Assembly: GCA_045535505.1 (NCBI GenBank)
Contig: JAZSLU010000023.1
Span: forward strand, 119,420-183,419
From: CAKSST01 sp045535505
GTDB lineage: Bacteria > Bacillota > Clostridia > Oscillospirales > Acutalibacteraceae
Reading direction: 5' to 3'
Length of the DNA: 64,000 nucleotides
The translations under genes and the position numbers were made by a program. Positions 24,875-33,338 of the stretch are shown here, piece by piece. How positions within the stretch are numbered: the stretch's first letter is position 1; each line of letters begins with the position of its first letter. The notes under the pieces are model-generated. The model did not search any database. It saw only the letters and a list, made by a program, of their open reading frames with translations, and was not told where the DNA came from.

Positions 24875-26182
24875 ATGGAACAAAACTACTATCAAAAAGA
24901 CATTGAAACAATGTCACCCGAACAAATGAAGCAACTGCAGTCGCAAAAGCTTATAAAGCAGGTTAAACACGTTTATGAAAACGTACCTTATTACCGTAAT
25001 CTGATGGACGAAAAAGGTGTTAAACCCGAAGATATTAAAAGCATTGACGACATATCTAAACTGCCCTTTCTTTCAAAGGCAGACCTGCGTGACGCCTATC
25101 CTTACGGACTGCTTGCAAAACCGCTTGACGAGTGCGTGAGAATTCACTCGACATCAGGCACTACCGGCAGACGAGTGGTTGCTTTTTATACACAAAACGA
25201 CGTTGACCTGTGGGAAGATTGCTGTGCACGTGCCATTGTTGCAGCAGGCGGCACTAAAGCCGATGTTTGTCAAGTTGCATACGGTTATGGTCTTTTTACC
25301 GGCGGTGCAGGACTTCACGGCGGCTCACACAGAGTGGGTTGTTTAACCCTGCCCATGTCATCGGGCAACACCGAGCGACAAATTCAATTTATGAACGACC
25401 TCGGTGCAACCATTCTTTGTTGCACACCATCTTATGCCGCATATATCGGCGAAAGTTTGAAAGAACAGGGCTACAAGCCTGAGGATATCCCTTTGAAAGC
25501 GGGTATTTTTGGTGCAGAGCCTTGGACCGAAGAAATGCGCCACAGCATTGAACAAGCGCTTGGCATTAAGGCCTACGACATTTACGGTCTTACCGAAACA
25601 TCAGGTCCCGGTGTTGCTTTTGAGTGTTCAGAGCAGACAGGTATGCATGTTAATGAGGACCATTTTTATGCCGAAATTATCGACCCCGATACAGGTGAGG
25701 TCTTACCCGAGGGCAGTAAGGGCGAGTTAGTGTTTACTGCGCTTGACAAAGAAGCCTTCCCCTTACTTCGTTACCGCACACGCGACATCTGCGTTCTTTC
25801 TCGCAAAGAATGTTCTTGCGGCCGCACACTTGTTAAAATGGCAAAGCCCATGGGCAGAACCGACGATATGCTCATTATTCGCGGCGTTAACGTCTTCCCC
25901 AGCCAAATTGAAACCGTTCTTATCAACGAGGGTTATCAACCCAACTATCAAATTGTGGTTGACCGAGTTAAAAACAACGATACCTTTGAGGTTAACGTTG
26001 AAATGACACCCGAAAAATTCACCGACAAGGTAAGCGAAATTTTGGCTATGGAAAAATCACTTGCCAACGCAATGAAGATTATGGTTGGCATTAACCCTGC
26101 CGTACATCTTGTTGCCCCGAAAACCATTGCTCGAAGCGAGGGCAAAGCCGTTCGTGTTATTGACAAGAGAAAACTTATATAG
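24875..26182 (+). CDS. Phenylacetate-CoA ligase family protein
   Basis: A 435-residue adenylate-forming enzyme of the PaaK family. AMP-binding motif STSGTTGRRVVAFYT (about residues 92-106), DIYGLTETSGPG (about 234-245), and the C-terminal lid with RGVNVFPSQIE (about 334-344). PaaK activates aryl acetates with CoA using ATP. In anaerobes, paaK plus an ACT-domain gene often accompany indolepyruvate/phenylpyruvate:ferredoxin oxidoreductase, linking it to aromatic amino acid use; that oxidoreductase is not in the window. A Phe-type T-box controls it. AAAGGGATG lies before the ATG. Confidence 0.9.
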   Translation: MEQNYYQKDIETMSPEQMKQLQSQKLIKQVKHVYENVPYYRNLMDEKGVKPEDIKSIDDISKLPFLSKADLRDAYPYGLLAKPLDECVRIHSTSGTTGRRVVAFYTQNDVDLWEDCCARAIVAAGGTKADVCQVAYGYGLFTGGAGLHGGSHRVGCLTLPMSSGNTERQIQFMNDLGATILCCTPSYAAYIGESLKEQGYKPEDIPLKAGIFGAEPWTEEMRHSIEQALGIKAYDIYGLTETSGPGVAFECSEQTGMHVNEDHFYAEIIDPDTGEVLPEGSKGELVFTALDKEAFPLLRYRTRDICVLSRKECSCGRTLVKMAKPMGRTDDMLIIRGVNVFPSQIETVLINEGYQPNYQIVVDRVKNNDTFEVNVEMTPEKFTDKVSEILAMEKSLANAMKIMVGINPAVHLVAPKTIARSEGKAVRVIDKRKLI

Positions 26183-26203
26183 TTTAAGTAAGGAGTTTTA
26201 ATT

Positions 26204-26635
26204 ATGGCAATTAAGCAATTAACAGTTTTTGTTGAAAACAAACAAGGCGCGGTTGTATCTATTACCGATACTCTTTCAAAGCACAACATAAATATCCGCG
26301 CACTTTCTATTGCAGAAACAGAGGCTTTTGGCATTTTACGCCTTATTGTTAACGACGAAGCAACCGCCGAGAAAATTTTGGCAGAAGAGGGCCATCTTAT
26401 AAAAATAACCGATGTTGTCGGCGTTAAAATCGGCGATGAGCCCGGTAAACTTTCTTGTGCATTGGGTGTTCTCGATAAGCAAAATATAAATGTTGATTAT
26501 CTTTACGCATTTATGTCCCGCACACAAAAACACGCTTATGTTGTTTTGAGGGTTGCAAACAACGAGGCTGCCGAAACGGCTCTTATGAATGCAGGCTTTA
26601 AAATTATTACCGAAGCCGACGTTGATAAACTATAA
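26204..26635 (+). CDS. ACT-domain amino acid-binding protein
   Basis: A 143-residue protein formed of two ACT domains (about residues 3-65 and 72-138; VFVENKQGAVVSITDTLSKH and LSCALGVLDKQNINVDYLYA). ACT domains bind amino acids, so it is likely an allosteric or sensing partner of the ligase, with an aromatic amino acid as the probable ligand. It follows the ligase by 21 bases with AAGGAG before the ATG and is 18 bases before the next gene. Confidence 0.92.
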   Translation: MAIKQLTVFVENKQGAVVSITDTLSKHNINIRALSIAETEAFGILRLIVNDEATAEKILAEEGHLIKITDVVGVKIGDEPGKLSCALGVLDKQNINVDYLYAFMSRTQKHAYVVLRVANNEAAETALMNAGFKIITEADVDKL

Positions 26636-26653
26636 TTTTATTGGTGATTGATA

Positions 26654-27880
26654 ATGGCAAGTATTTATATGAAAGATGATGCTGCATTACGCGCCGAAAA
26701 AGGAATTATTTACGATTTTTTGGCCGCCGACGGAAGCGAAAGCCGTGAAGCCGCCGAAATTATTCGAGCACGTAACATTGAGTTTTGCAAGGGACTTAAA
26801 TCGAGTGACGATTGGCTTGATATGAAACTTGCAGTTGAAGCCTTGTCTGGCGGTACAAATACCGTTATTCTTGACGATGTAGGTGCCCCATCTATTATGG
26901 TTTTACTTCCCAAAATGGACTCTGCAAATCTTTCAAACGGGCTTAAAAGCCGCACACACCCCGCTTTTATTGTAAACGGTCAAGAGTATGACACGGTAGC
27001 AATAGGCAAATATATAAGCGTGGTTAAAGACGGCCGTGCCTACAGTTTGCCGCTTAAAAACCCTGCTGTAAAATATGACTTTGACGAAAGCGCCGCAATT
27101 TGTTATGCAAAGGGTGAGGGATGGGGCGTTACGCCCTACTCTCTTTGGGGTGCTATTGCACTGTGGTGCAAGAAAAACAGCACAATGCCCGAAGGTAACA
27201 CCTTTTACGGACAGTACGGTGATGATACAGCCAACTGCGGTGTGGCGGCAGTAATGACAAAATATGAAGAAAAAGAGGTGCCGGGCCGAACACTTACCGG
27301 CTCCGGTCCGCTAACTTGGTTTCACAACCACAAGGCCGACGGCATTGCCGATCTTTGCGGCAATGTTTTTGAGTGGTGTTCAGGTTTTCGCTGGTGCGAC
27401 GGCGAATTACAAATTATAGAAAATGCCGATACGATGAATCGAAATTTTGATATGTCTTTTTCTTCGCCAAACTGGAAAGCCATTCTTCCTGATGGCAGTT
27501 TATGTCAGCCGGGCAACAAGGAGTCCTTAAAACTTGATTTTGTTGACGACCGTTGGGTACTTTGTCAAAAAATCACCTCACATTCCGAAGAAAAACGGTG
27601 CTGTCCCGTTCGCAACATCGGTCTTGCAGATGGACTTTGTGAGATTCCCCAAATTCTTATAGAACTCGGCGTTTGTCCCGAGCGTGAGCTTACCGGAGCA
27701 CATTACGGCAATGACGTATTTTGGGGACCAAATAAAAGCGTTGAACAGTTCCCCTGCCGAGGAGGAAACTGGTATGACCACGTTTATGCCTGCGGCGGAA
27801 TTTTCCGCACAAGCGTTTATTACGGTCGTGACATAAGGGGCACAACCATAGGTATGCGAGTTGCATATTACGGCAAATAA
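26654..27880 (+). CDS. FGE/SUMF1-fold protein, C-type-lectin-like C-terminus
   Basis: A 408-residue protein whose second half is a formylglycine-generating-enzyme-like fold: ADGIADLCGNVFEWCSGFRW (about residues 231-250) and a final CRGGNWYDHVYACGGIFRTS...GTTIGMRVAYYG (about 369-407). The catalytic cysteines of real FGE are not evident, and the ending resembles phage and diversity-generating-retroelement target proteins. The N-terminus (about 1-110) is a separate domain I do not recognise, similar to phage tail-associated proteins. No signal peptide. It is the third gene after the T-box; whether it shares function with the ligase is unclear. The ATG at 26654 has GGTGA upstream. Confidence 0.75.
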   Translation: MASIYMKDDAALRAEKGIIYDFLAADGSESREAAEIIRARNIEFCKGLKSSDDWLDMKLAVEALSGGTNTVILDDVGAPSIMVLLPKMDSANLSNGLKSRTHPAFIVNGQEYDTVAIGKYISVVKDGRAYSLPLKNPAVKYDFDESAAICYAKGEGWGVTPYSLWGAIALWCKKNSTMPEGNTFYGQYGDDTANCGVAAVMTKYEEKEVPGRTLTGSGPLTWFHNHKADGIADLCGNVFEWCSGFRWCDGELQIIENADTMNRNFDMSFSSPNWKAILPDGSLCQPGNKESLKLDFVDDRWVLCQKITSHSEEKRCCPVRNIGLADGLCEIPQILIELGVCPERELTGAHYGNDVFWGPNKSVEQFPCRGGNWYDHVYACGGIFRTSVYYGRDIRGTTIGMRVAYYGK

Positions 27881-27918
27881 AAAAATGACACTTTCAGAAC
27901 TTGAAAGTGTCATTTTTT
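27880..27918. terminator. Bidirectional terminator
   Basis: AAAAAATGACACTTTCA, loop GAACT, TGAAAGTGTCATTTTTT. It serves the T-box operon and the convergent AraC gene. Confidence 0.92.
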
Positions 27919-28717
27919 ATTTATGTGCTAATGATGCCATTTTTGTAGGCGTCATTCCGTAATATGCTTTAAAACAGCGAGTAAAATAATTTGTATCGCT
28001 ATACCCGCAAGCATGTGCAATTTTTTTAATATCTTTACCGCTGTTTTCAAGCAGCATATCACGAGCACGTTCCATACGTAATTTTCTAACGTAATTTATA
28101 AGACTCATCCCTGTAATAACATTAAATTTATGACAGAAATAAGATTCTTCATAAGACATCATATCCGCCATTTTTTTGGTTGTGATATCCTCTGTGTAGT
28201 GTTCGTTTATATAACTCAGCGCAACCGCAAACCTATTGTTTGTTGCTATGCTGTCTTGGCTTGAACTTTTAAGATATCCACGCACCAGTAAAGCAAACAA
28301 AATTTTTAAATATCCCTCGTTTGCAAACGTGCTGACGTTGTCAATTTTGCTCTGCTCGGCGATTATACAATCAAGGCAGTGATTTATATTGGTATCTTTA
28401 ATTATGTTTAAAAAACGAATTTTGCCTGATATAAGTGATATTGCAACATCGTCTTTGCTGCCAACAAAATTTGACAGTGAAAATGAAAAGGCATAATATT
28501 CCACCCCATCTTCAAGCGCTGTTGCGGAACGCACTTGCTTATGATTAAAAAGAACTACATCGTCAGCATAAGCCATGCGGCTTGATGCCTCACATTTAAA
28601 AGATATTGCTCCTTTTTTTATATACAAAAGCTCAATACCCTCTGACACACGAATGTTGAAGCATTTGCTGTTTTGAGGTACAATCATTTTTTCTAAACTT
28701 AACAAATTTTTTTCCAA
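27917..28717 (-). CDS. AraC family transcriptional regulator
   Basis: A 266-residue regulator: N-terminal cupin-like sensor (about residues 15-110) and C-terminal pair of AraC helix-turn-helix motifs (about 165-262; EDITTKKMADMMSYEESYFC and YSDTNYFTRCFKAYYGMTP). TTG at 28717 is preferred to GTG at 28726 because AGGTGAT lies 6 bases before it. It lies just past the terminator of the seven-gene transport cluster on the same strand and is the likely regulator of it; a TATAAT at 28742-28737 suggests its own promoter. Confidence 0.9.
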   Translation of the reverse strand: MEKNLLSLEKMIVPQNSKCFNIRVSEGIELLYIKKGAISFKCEASSRMAYADDVVLFNHKQVRSATALEDGVEYYAFSFSLSNFVGSKDDVAISLISGKIRFLNIIKDTNINHCLDCIIAEQSKIDNVSTFANEGYLKILFALLVRGYLKSSSQDSIATNNRFAVALSYINEHYTEDITTKKMADMMSYEESYFCHKFNVITGMSLINYVRKLRMERARDMLLENSGKDIKKIAHACGYSDTNYFTRCFKAYYGMTPTKMASLAHK

Positions 28718-28795
28718 CGTTATCACCTAAACCAAAATTATACTAAAAGACAAAATTGTACTCATATATTATCATATAATTTTTTTAATTGCAAC

Positions 28796-28829
28796 AAAAA
28801 ACAGGATGTCAATATGACATCCTGTTTTA
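28796..28829 (-). terminator. Terminator of the transport cluster
   Basis: ACAGGATGTCA, loop ATA/TAT, TGACATCCTGT with A/T runs on both sides. It follows the last permease gene by 13 bases on the minus strand. Confidence 0.85.
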
Positions 28830-28841
28830 ATGTTAAATTTA

Positions 28842-29750
28842 TTAGCCGTTTGCAAGACCTGCACGAGAAATACTTTGTACCAAGAATTTCTGACAGAAAG
28901 CAAACATAACAAGAACGGGAAGCATAATAAGCAAGGTTCCTGCGCTTCGTGCAATAAGGGTGCCTACCGAATCGCCGGTATTTGCAAATGCAACGCTGAC
29001 ACGGTCTATATAGTTTGAAAAGATTACGGTGTTGGGGTAGTAAAGATGTGCATAAAGCTCGTCTGTCCACTGCCAACTGAATGAGAATAGGAAAACTGTA
29101 ATCATTGTGGTTTTTGCGTTAGGCAACATAACACGCCAGAAGGTCTGCCAAACGCCCGCACCGTCTATACAAGCCGCTTCATCAAGTTCATAAGGTATAG
29201 ACTCAAACTGTGCTTTCATAAGGTAAATATACAAACCATTCTTTATGCCTGTGCAACCTATTGCCATTAAATAAATAGGCCAGAAAGTGTTTGTAATGTT
29301 AACCGTTTTAAAACCAAGGTTAAAGAATGCAAAGTTCAAAAACTGTGCTGTTGAAATTGTCTGCACAGGAACAAGCATAAGCAATATAACACACAAGAAG
29401 AAGAAACCATTAAGTTTAAACTTAAAGCGTGCCAAACCATAACCAACCAGTGTGCAAGAAATAACCTGTATGGCTGCAACACCAACAGAAAGAAGTGCGG
29501 TGTTTGGTATGGTCTGTCCAAGGCTTAGGCCTTTAACAGCCGCTTTCCAATAATAAAGGGAAGGAGTTTTCGGCACCATGTTAACGGTATTATCAAGCAT
29601 ATCGGCAGGGCTCATAAATGACATGAAAACCTTGGAAACAATGGGCTTAAGAATGATAAATGCTAAACCGAAAATGATAACAAAGCGAACAATAGAAAAA
29701 ATTATTCCAGAAACTTTGTTGACCATTTTCTGACGCTGAATGTCTGTCAT
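28842..29750 (-). CDS. Carbohydrate ABC transporter permease (MalG type)
   Basis: A 302-residue inner-membrane permease with six helices. The EAA loop that contacts the ATPase reads ELDEAACIDGAGVWQTFWRV (about residues 195-214). It pairs with the permease encoded 18 bases upstream. No ATPase gene is present in the cluster, so a shared MsmK/UgpC-type ATPase elsewhere is likely. An insertion between the first helices (about residues 45-75) is longer than usual. Confidence 0.92.
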   Translation of the reverse strand: MTDIQRQKMVNKVSGIIFSIVRFVIIFGLAFIILKPIVSKVFMSFMSPADMLDNTVNMVPKTPSLYYWKAAVKGLSLGQTIPNTALLSVGVAAIQVISCTLVGYGLARFKFKLNGFFFLCVILLMLVPVQTISTAQFLNFAFFNLGFKTVNITNTFWPIYLMAIGCTGIKNGLYIYLMKAQFESIPYELDEAACIDGAGVWQTFWRVMLPNAKTTMITVFLFSFSWQWTDELYAHLYYPNTVIFSNYIDRVSVAFANTGDSVGTLIARSAGTLLIMLPVLVMFAFCQKFLVQSISRAGLANG

Positions 29751-29768
29751 TTGTTTTCTCCCCTTCCG

Positions 29769-30668
29769 TTAAGTTGTTTTCTTCTGGAAATAGGAAAGAA
29801 TTCCTAATACCAGTGCGATTACCACGCCCAAGCACACAAGGTACAAAAGGCTGGTTGCGGTAGAAAGCGAATACTGCTGTTGACTGCTAAGTTCTTGGAT
29901 ATAATCAAATATTCCGTTTGAAGATATATACGAGTCAACAATAGTATAAACCGCATTGATGGTCATCTGAGGCAAAATCATGGGGAAGGTTATCTTCCAG
30001 AAAAGTTCCCACTTGTTACAACCCTCAACAGATGCGGCCTCATAAAGAGCAGGGTTAATTTCCTGTAAACCTGCAAGGAAGATGAATATCTGAATGCCGC
30101 TTGCCTTAACAACGTCATAAATGTTAGAAACGGCATTTACAACGATGTCGGTGAGAGTTTTATTAAAGTTGAGTGATGAAAGCAAACTTGAGAAGTTGCC
30201 AAGACTTGCCATAGCAGAATCAGTACCTGTATCAACAGTAGATGTAACCATGTTCATAAGAGGAGTGTCATATCTTACAATAACACCGACTGAAAGCAGA
30301 ACGGGTATAAAAAAGATAACACGCGCAAGTAAACGTCCATGGAACTTCTGATTCAGAATTGTTGCAATGAACAAGCTGAAAATCAAAATAATGGGAATGT
30401 TTATAACCATTGTTTTAAGGCTGTTCCAAATAAGCGGAATAATTTTTGCGTTTTCAAACAATGCCTCTTTAAAGAAATCGATTCCGTGGAACTCCAGCGT
30501 ATATCCATCACCGCTAACTGTAATCTCGTTTAAGGAGAAAACAATAGTCTTATAAACGCTGGGGATAAAGATAAATATCAAACCGAGTATCAAGGGTATC
30601 ATAAACAGATAACCGTACTGCGGACGCCTTTCCATAGGCGACTTTGATCTTTTTGGTAATTTAATCAT
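29769..30668 (-). CDS. Sugar ABC transporter permease (MalF type)
   Basis: A 299-residue permease; six helices with a long periplasmic-side loop (about residues 120-165) and EAA loop ALYEAASVEGCNKWELFWKI (about 207-226). GGAGAT lies before the ATG. It is the partner of the following MalG-type gene and the second of two permease pairs in this cluster. Confidence 0.92.
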   Translation of the reverse strand: MIKLPKRSKSPMERRPQYGYLFMIPLILGLIFIFIPSVYKTIVFSLNEITVSGDGYTLEFHGIDFFKEALFENAKIIPLIWNSLKTMVINIPIILIFSLFIATILNQKFHGRLLARVIFFIPVLLSVGVIVRYDTPLMNMVTSTVDTGTDSAMASLGNFSSLLSSLNFNKTLTDIVVNAVSNIYDVVKASGIQIFIFLAGLQEINPALYEAASVEGCNKWELFWKITFPMILPQMTINAVYTIVDSYISSNGIFDYIQELSSQQQYSLSTATSLLYLVCLGVVIALVLGILSYFQKKTT

Positions 30669-30752
30669 AGCTATCTCCTTAAAGCACAGCCGATGCTATC
30701 GGACCGTGCTGAAATATCGGTCAATACCGAGAACAAAACAAACTTTACACTA

Positions 30753-33323
30753 TCATTTAACAAAAGTGAAATCTTTTGCCTTAACAGTAACGCCCTCATA
30801 AGTTACATCACTGTTGCTGTAGTTGACGTAAATTTTACTTCCGTTTTCATAGGTTGTGCAATACAAGTCGTTTGCCAGGCAGTCATTTGCCACAAGCTTT
30901 TGACCTTGGATTGCTGTATAGTAAGGTGCCACTCTTTCATATATTGACACAATATTATCAATGTGGGCACTGTCATTAACTGAGAAGTAAATTGTTTCGT
31001 AAGCTGTACCGGTTATGTTTGTGTTCTTTTCGGTAATCAATGTGAAATAAGGTATTGCTCCGTATTCCAAAGAGCGCAACAAATATTCGTTGCTGTCGTA
31101 TGAAAGGTTGATTGACTGACCTGCATAGTCAACATAGCCGTGTAATACCATCTGATAGAAGGGTACGCACTCGGTTTCGGCATTAAAGCCCGAATAGTTC
31201 AAAGGTACGTTCAAAATATCTGAAGCATAAGGAAGAACATAAGCGTTGCCCGAATCAAATGCCATTTCGTCAATGTTTTTCTGAGCGTAGTCAAATGTTT
31301 GACTAAGATAATTACTTGCTTTTGCACGATCAATATCTGCCTTTGGCGTATAGTCACCGCCGAGATATTTACCTGCCGAGGAGAAAGAAACGTTGTATTT
31401 TTCTAACTCTACATTCTTTTTAAGCGACGTAATAAAACCATCGGCATAGCTAAGATAATTGTTAGGTGTTACAAAATATCTGGGCAATGTGCCGTCGCTG
31501 TACAAACGTGAAACACGGTTGTAGAATGTTTTTCTTACCAACACACGATTTAAGTAGTGAGCGCTGTCTTTCTTTGTTTTAAAGCCGTTGCCGTCTGTAT
31601 ATACAAACGAGAAGTCGCCATCAAAGTAAAGAGTACCTTTTGAAGCAGCAAGTGTTTTTTCAAGAGTGGTAAGTTGCTCAACGCTACCAACCTTTTTGCT
31701 TAATTCAAAACGGTTTGTCGCTTCAACCTCAAGACCTGCGTTTGATAAACCGCTTAACCTTAAGGTGATGTTTGAAACACCTTTTTCCTGTAAGGTTGCA
31801 ACGCTGTTATTAATTTTTTCTAATGTTGAAAGAACTATCTTGTCTTTATACGGAACACCAAGGAAGGTTGTGTTCTGTGTAATAAGACCTAAATAGTCAA
31901 TATACAACAATGTGTCATTTTTGCCGTTGGCTTTGAGCTGACCGTTTTTAATAAGATAATCACGGTAGTAGTTTGCCATGTGGGTATAGTCGCTCTTTTC
32001 GGCCGACATAAATACATAACGAATGCTGGGGGATACGGGTGTCGTTGACTGTGCAAAAATGTTATAAATCGGTACAAGTGTACTCGAACCGACGTCGGTT
32101 GAGTCCATATGTCTTATCTCAAAGTCAACATAAATACGGTTTGGCGTTCCCGAAGTGTCAACGTTCATTGCGTTGAGCACACCAATTTCAGCGCCTTTTT
32201 CAACAACCGCAAACACGCCGCCGCTTTGACGAGATATGCCGAACACGGGGAAATTAAGGTCATTTGTAAGCTGTATTTTTTCGCTTTCAGCAACACTTAC
32301 GTCATCACCATAAAATGCTGCAGAGAAGGCTGATACGTGATTTTGGCTCCAGTCAATAATTGCACCGCTGCCATCGGGAACAAAGAATTTGCCTTCGTTC
32401 TCGTTAGAAGCGCCAAAATACTCAAGCATTGTAACAGTCTGCAAACGGAAAGTATCGTTGTTTTCTGTAATGAGGTCGGTCAAAATTGTTGAAGTAAAGC
32501 CATCTTCGGTAATTCTGTACTCAACAGGAACAGTAAAACCTGCGCTCTTTACTTGGCCGTCACTCTCAATGCCTAACTTTTCAAGGTCCTTTGCGTAATC
32601 CTCAACACCATAGTTGATGGTTGCCAAATACTCACGTATTTCAATAGCATCACTTTCGGTGTTGGTGTCATTTATTACATAAATGTTCTTTTTCTTTACA
32701 ATGGGATATTGTTCTTTAATTTCTGCTGTTGCATCCTCATTGGTGTACATCGAATAGAAACGACTCATACGGCGTGACATCGCATAACCGTCGTCACCGC
32801 TATTTTCAAGCTTTTCAATCAAAGCGTCATAAGCATCTTCGGCGAGAACCTCAGGCAAGAAACCGCTTTCCTTGGTTGCGCCAAAACTGTAATGAACACG
32901 GATTGCCTTATCGCTATAGGTTACTTTGTAGGTACCGTTTTCAACGCTGTCTTTGGTTGAGTACATATAAGCTGCGGGAGACTGCTGTTCAAAGTATGTG
33001 AGAACAACCTCAGAATTCATTCTGTTGGTATCAATGTCAGAATAAATTGTTTGACCATCGTTTGCATAGTACGATGTATAAACCTTGTTATTTGTAAGGT
33101 CAGTAACACTAAAGTGGGTTGTTGCAGCATCAAACTCAACAATAACCTTGCTGTTTTCAAGTTTAATTTGTGTTGTTTCGTCTGCCTGTGTCCAGTTTTC
33201 ATCACTTTCTGACTTTTGTTGTTCAACAGGCTGATATGCAACCTTAGTTTTGCCTGAACATCCAACGGAGGATAACACAACAACAAGTGCGAGCAATAAT
33301 ACTAAAAGCTTTTTAATTTGCAT
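30753..33323 (-). CDS. Large surface lipoprotein, DUF5696-like
   Basis: An 856-residue lipoprotein: signal peptide with lipobox LSSVGC (cysteine at about residue 22), then a beta-rich first half (about 50-430) and an alpha/beta second half (about 440-830; LYIDYLGLITQNTTFLGVPYKDK, LYFDGDFSFVYTDG, VPLNYSGFNAETECVPFYQM). I associate this gene position, between sugar permeases and a Yip1 protein, with the DUF5696 family, whose second half looks like a glycosidase-type barrel. No enzyme activity is proven. It may bind or process a glycan outside the cell before uptake. GGAGG precedes the ATG. Confidence 0.75.
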   Translation of the reverse strand: MQIKKLLVLLLALVVVLSSVGCSGKTKVAYQPVEQQKSESDENWTQADETTQIKLENSKVIVEFDAATTHFSVTDLTNNKVYTSYYANDGQTIYSDIDTNRMNSEVVLTYFEQQSPAAYMYSTKDSVENGTYKVTYSDKAIRVHYSFGATKESGFLPEVLAEDAYDALIEKLENSGDDGYAMSRRMSRFYSMYTNEDATAEIKEQYPIVKKKNIYVINDTNTESDAIEIREYLATINYGVEDYAKDLEKLGIESDGQVKSAGFTVPVEYRITEDGFTSTILTDLITENNDTFRLQTVTMLEYFGASNENEGKFFVPDGSGAIIDWSQNHVSAFSAAFYGDDVSVAESEKIQLTNDLNFPVFGISRQSGGVFAVVEKGAEIGVLNAMNVDTSGTPNRIYVDFEIRHMDSTDVGSSTLVPIYNIFAQSTTPVSPSIRYVFMSAEKSDYTHMANYYRDYLIKNGQLKANGKNDTLLYIDYLGLITQNTTFLGVPYKDKIVLSTLEKINNSVATLQEKGVSNITLRLSGLSNAGLEVEATNRFELSKKVGSVEQLTTLEKTLAASKGTLYFDGDFSFVYTDGNGFKTKKDSAHYLNRVLVRKTFYNRVSRLYSDGTLPRYFVTPNNYLSYADGFITSLKKNVELEKYNVSFSSAGKYLGGDYTPKADIDRAKASNYLSQTFDYAQKNIDEMAFDSGNAYVLPYASDILNVPLNYSGFNAETECVPFYQMVLHGYVDYAGQSINLSYDSNEYLLRSLEYGAIPYFTLITEKNTNITGTAYETIYFSVNDSAHIDNIVSIYERVAPYYTAIQGQKLVANDCLANDLYCTTYENGSKIYVNYSNSDVTYEGVTVKAKDFTFVK

Positions 33324-33338
33324 TTGTGTAACCTCCTT

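Noticed and set aside
26654..27880. Diversity-generating retroelement target
   Set aside because: The C-terminus is suggestive but no reverse transcriptase, template repeat or accessory gene is seen in the window.
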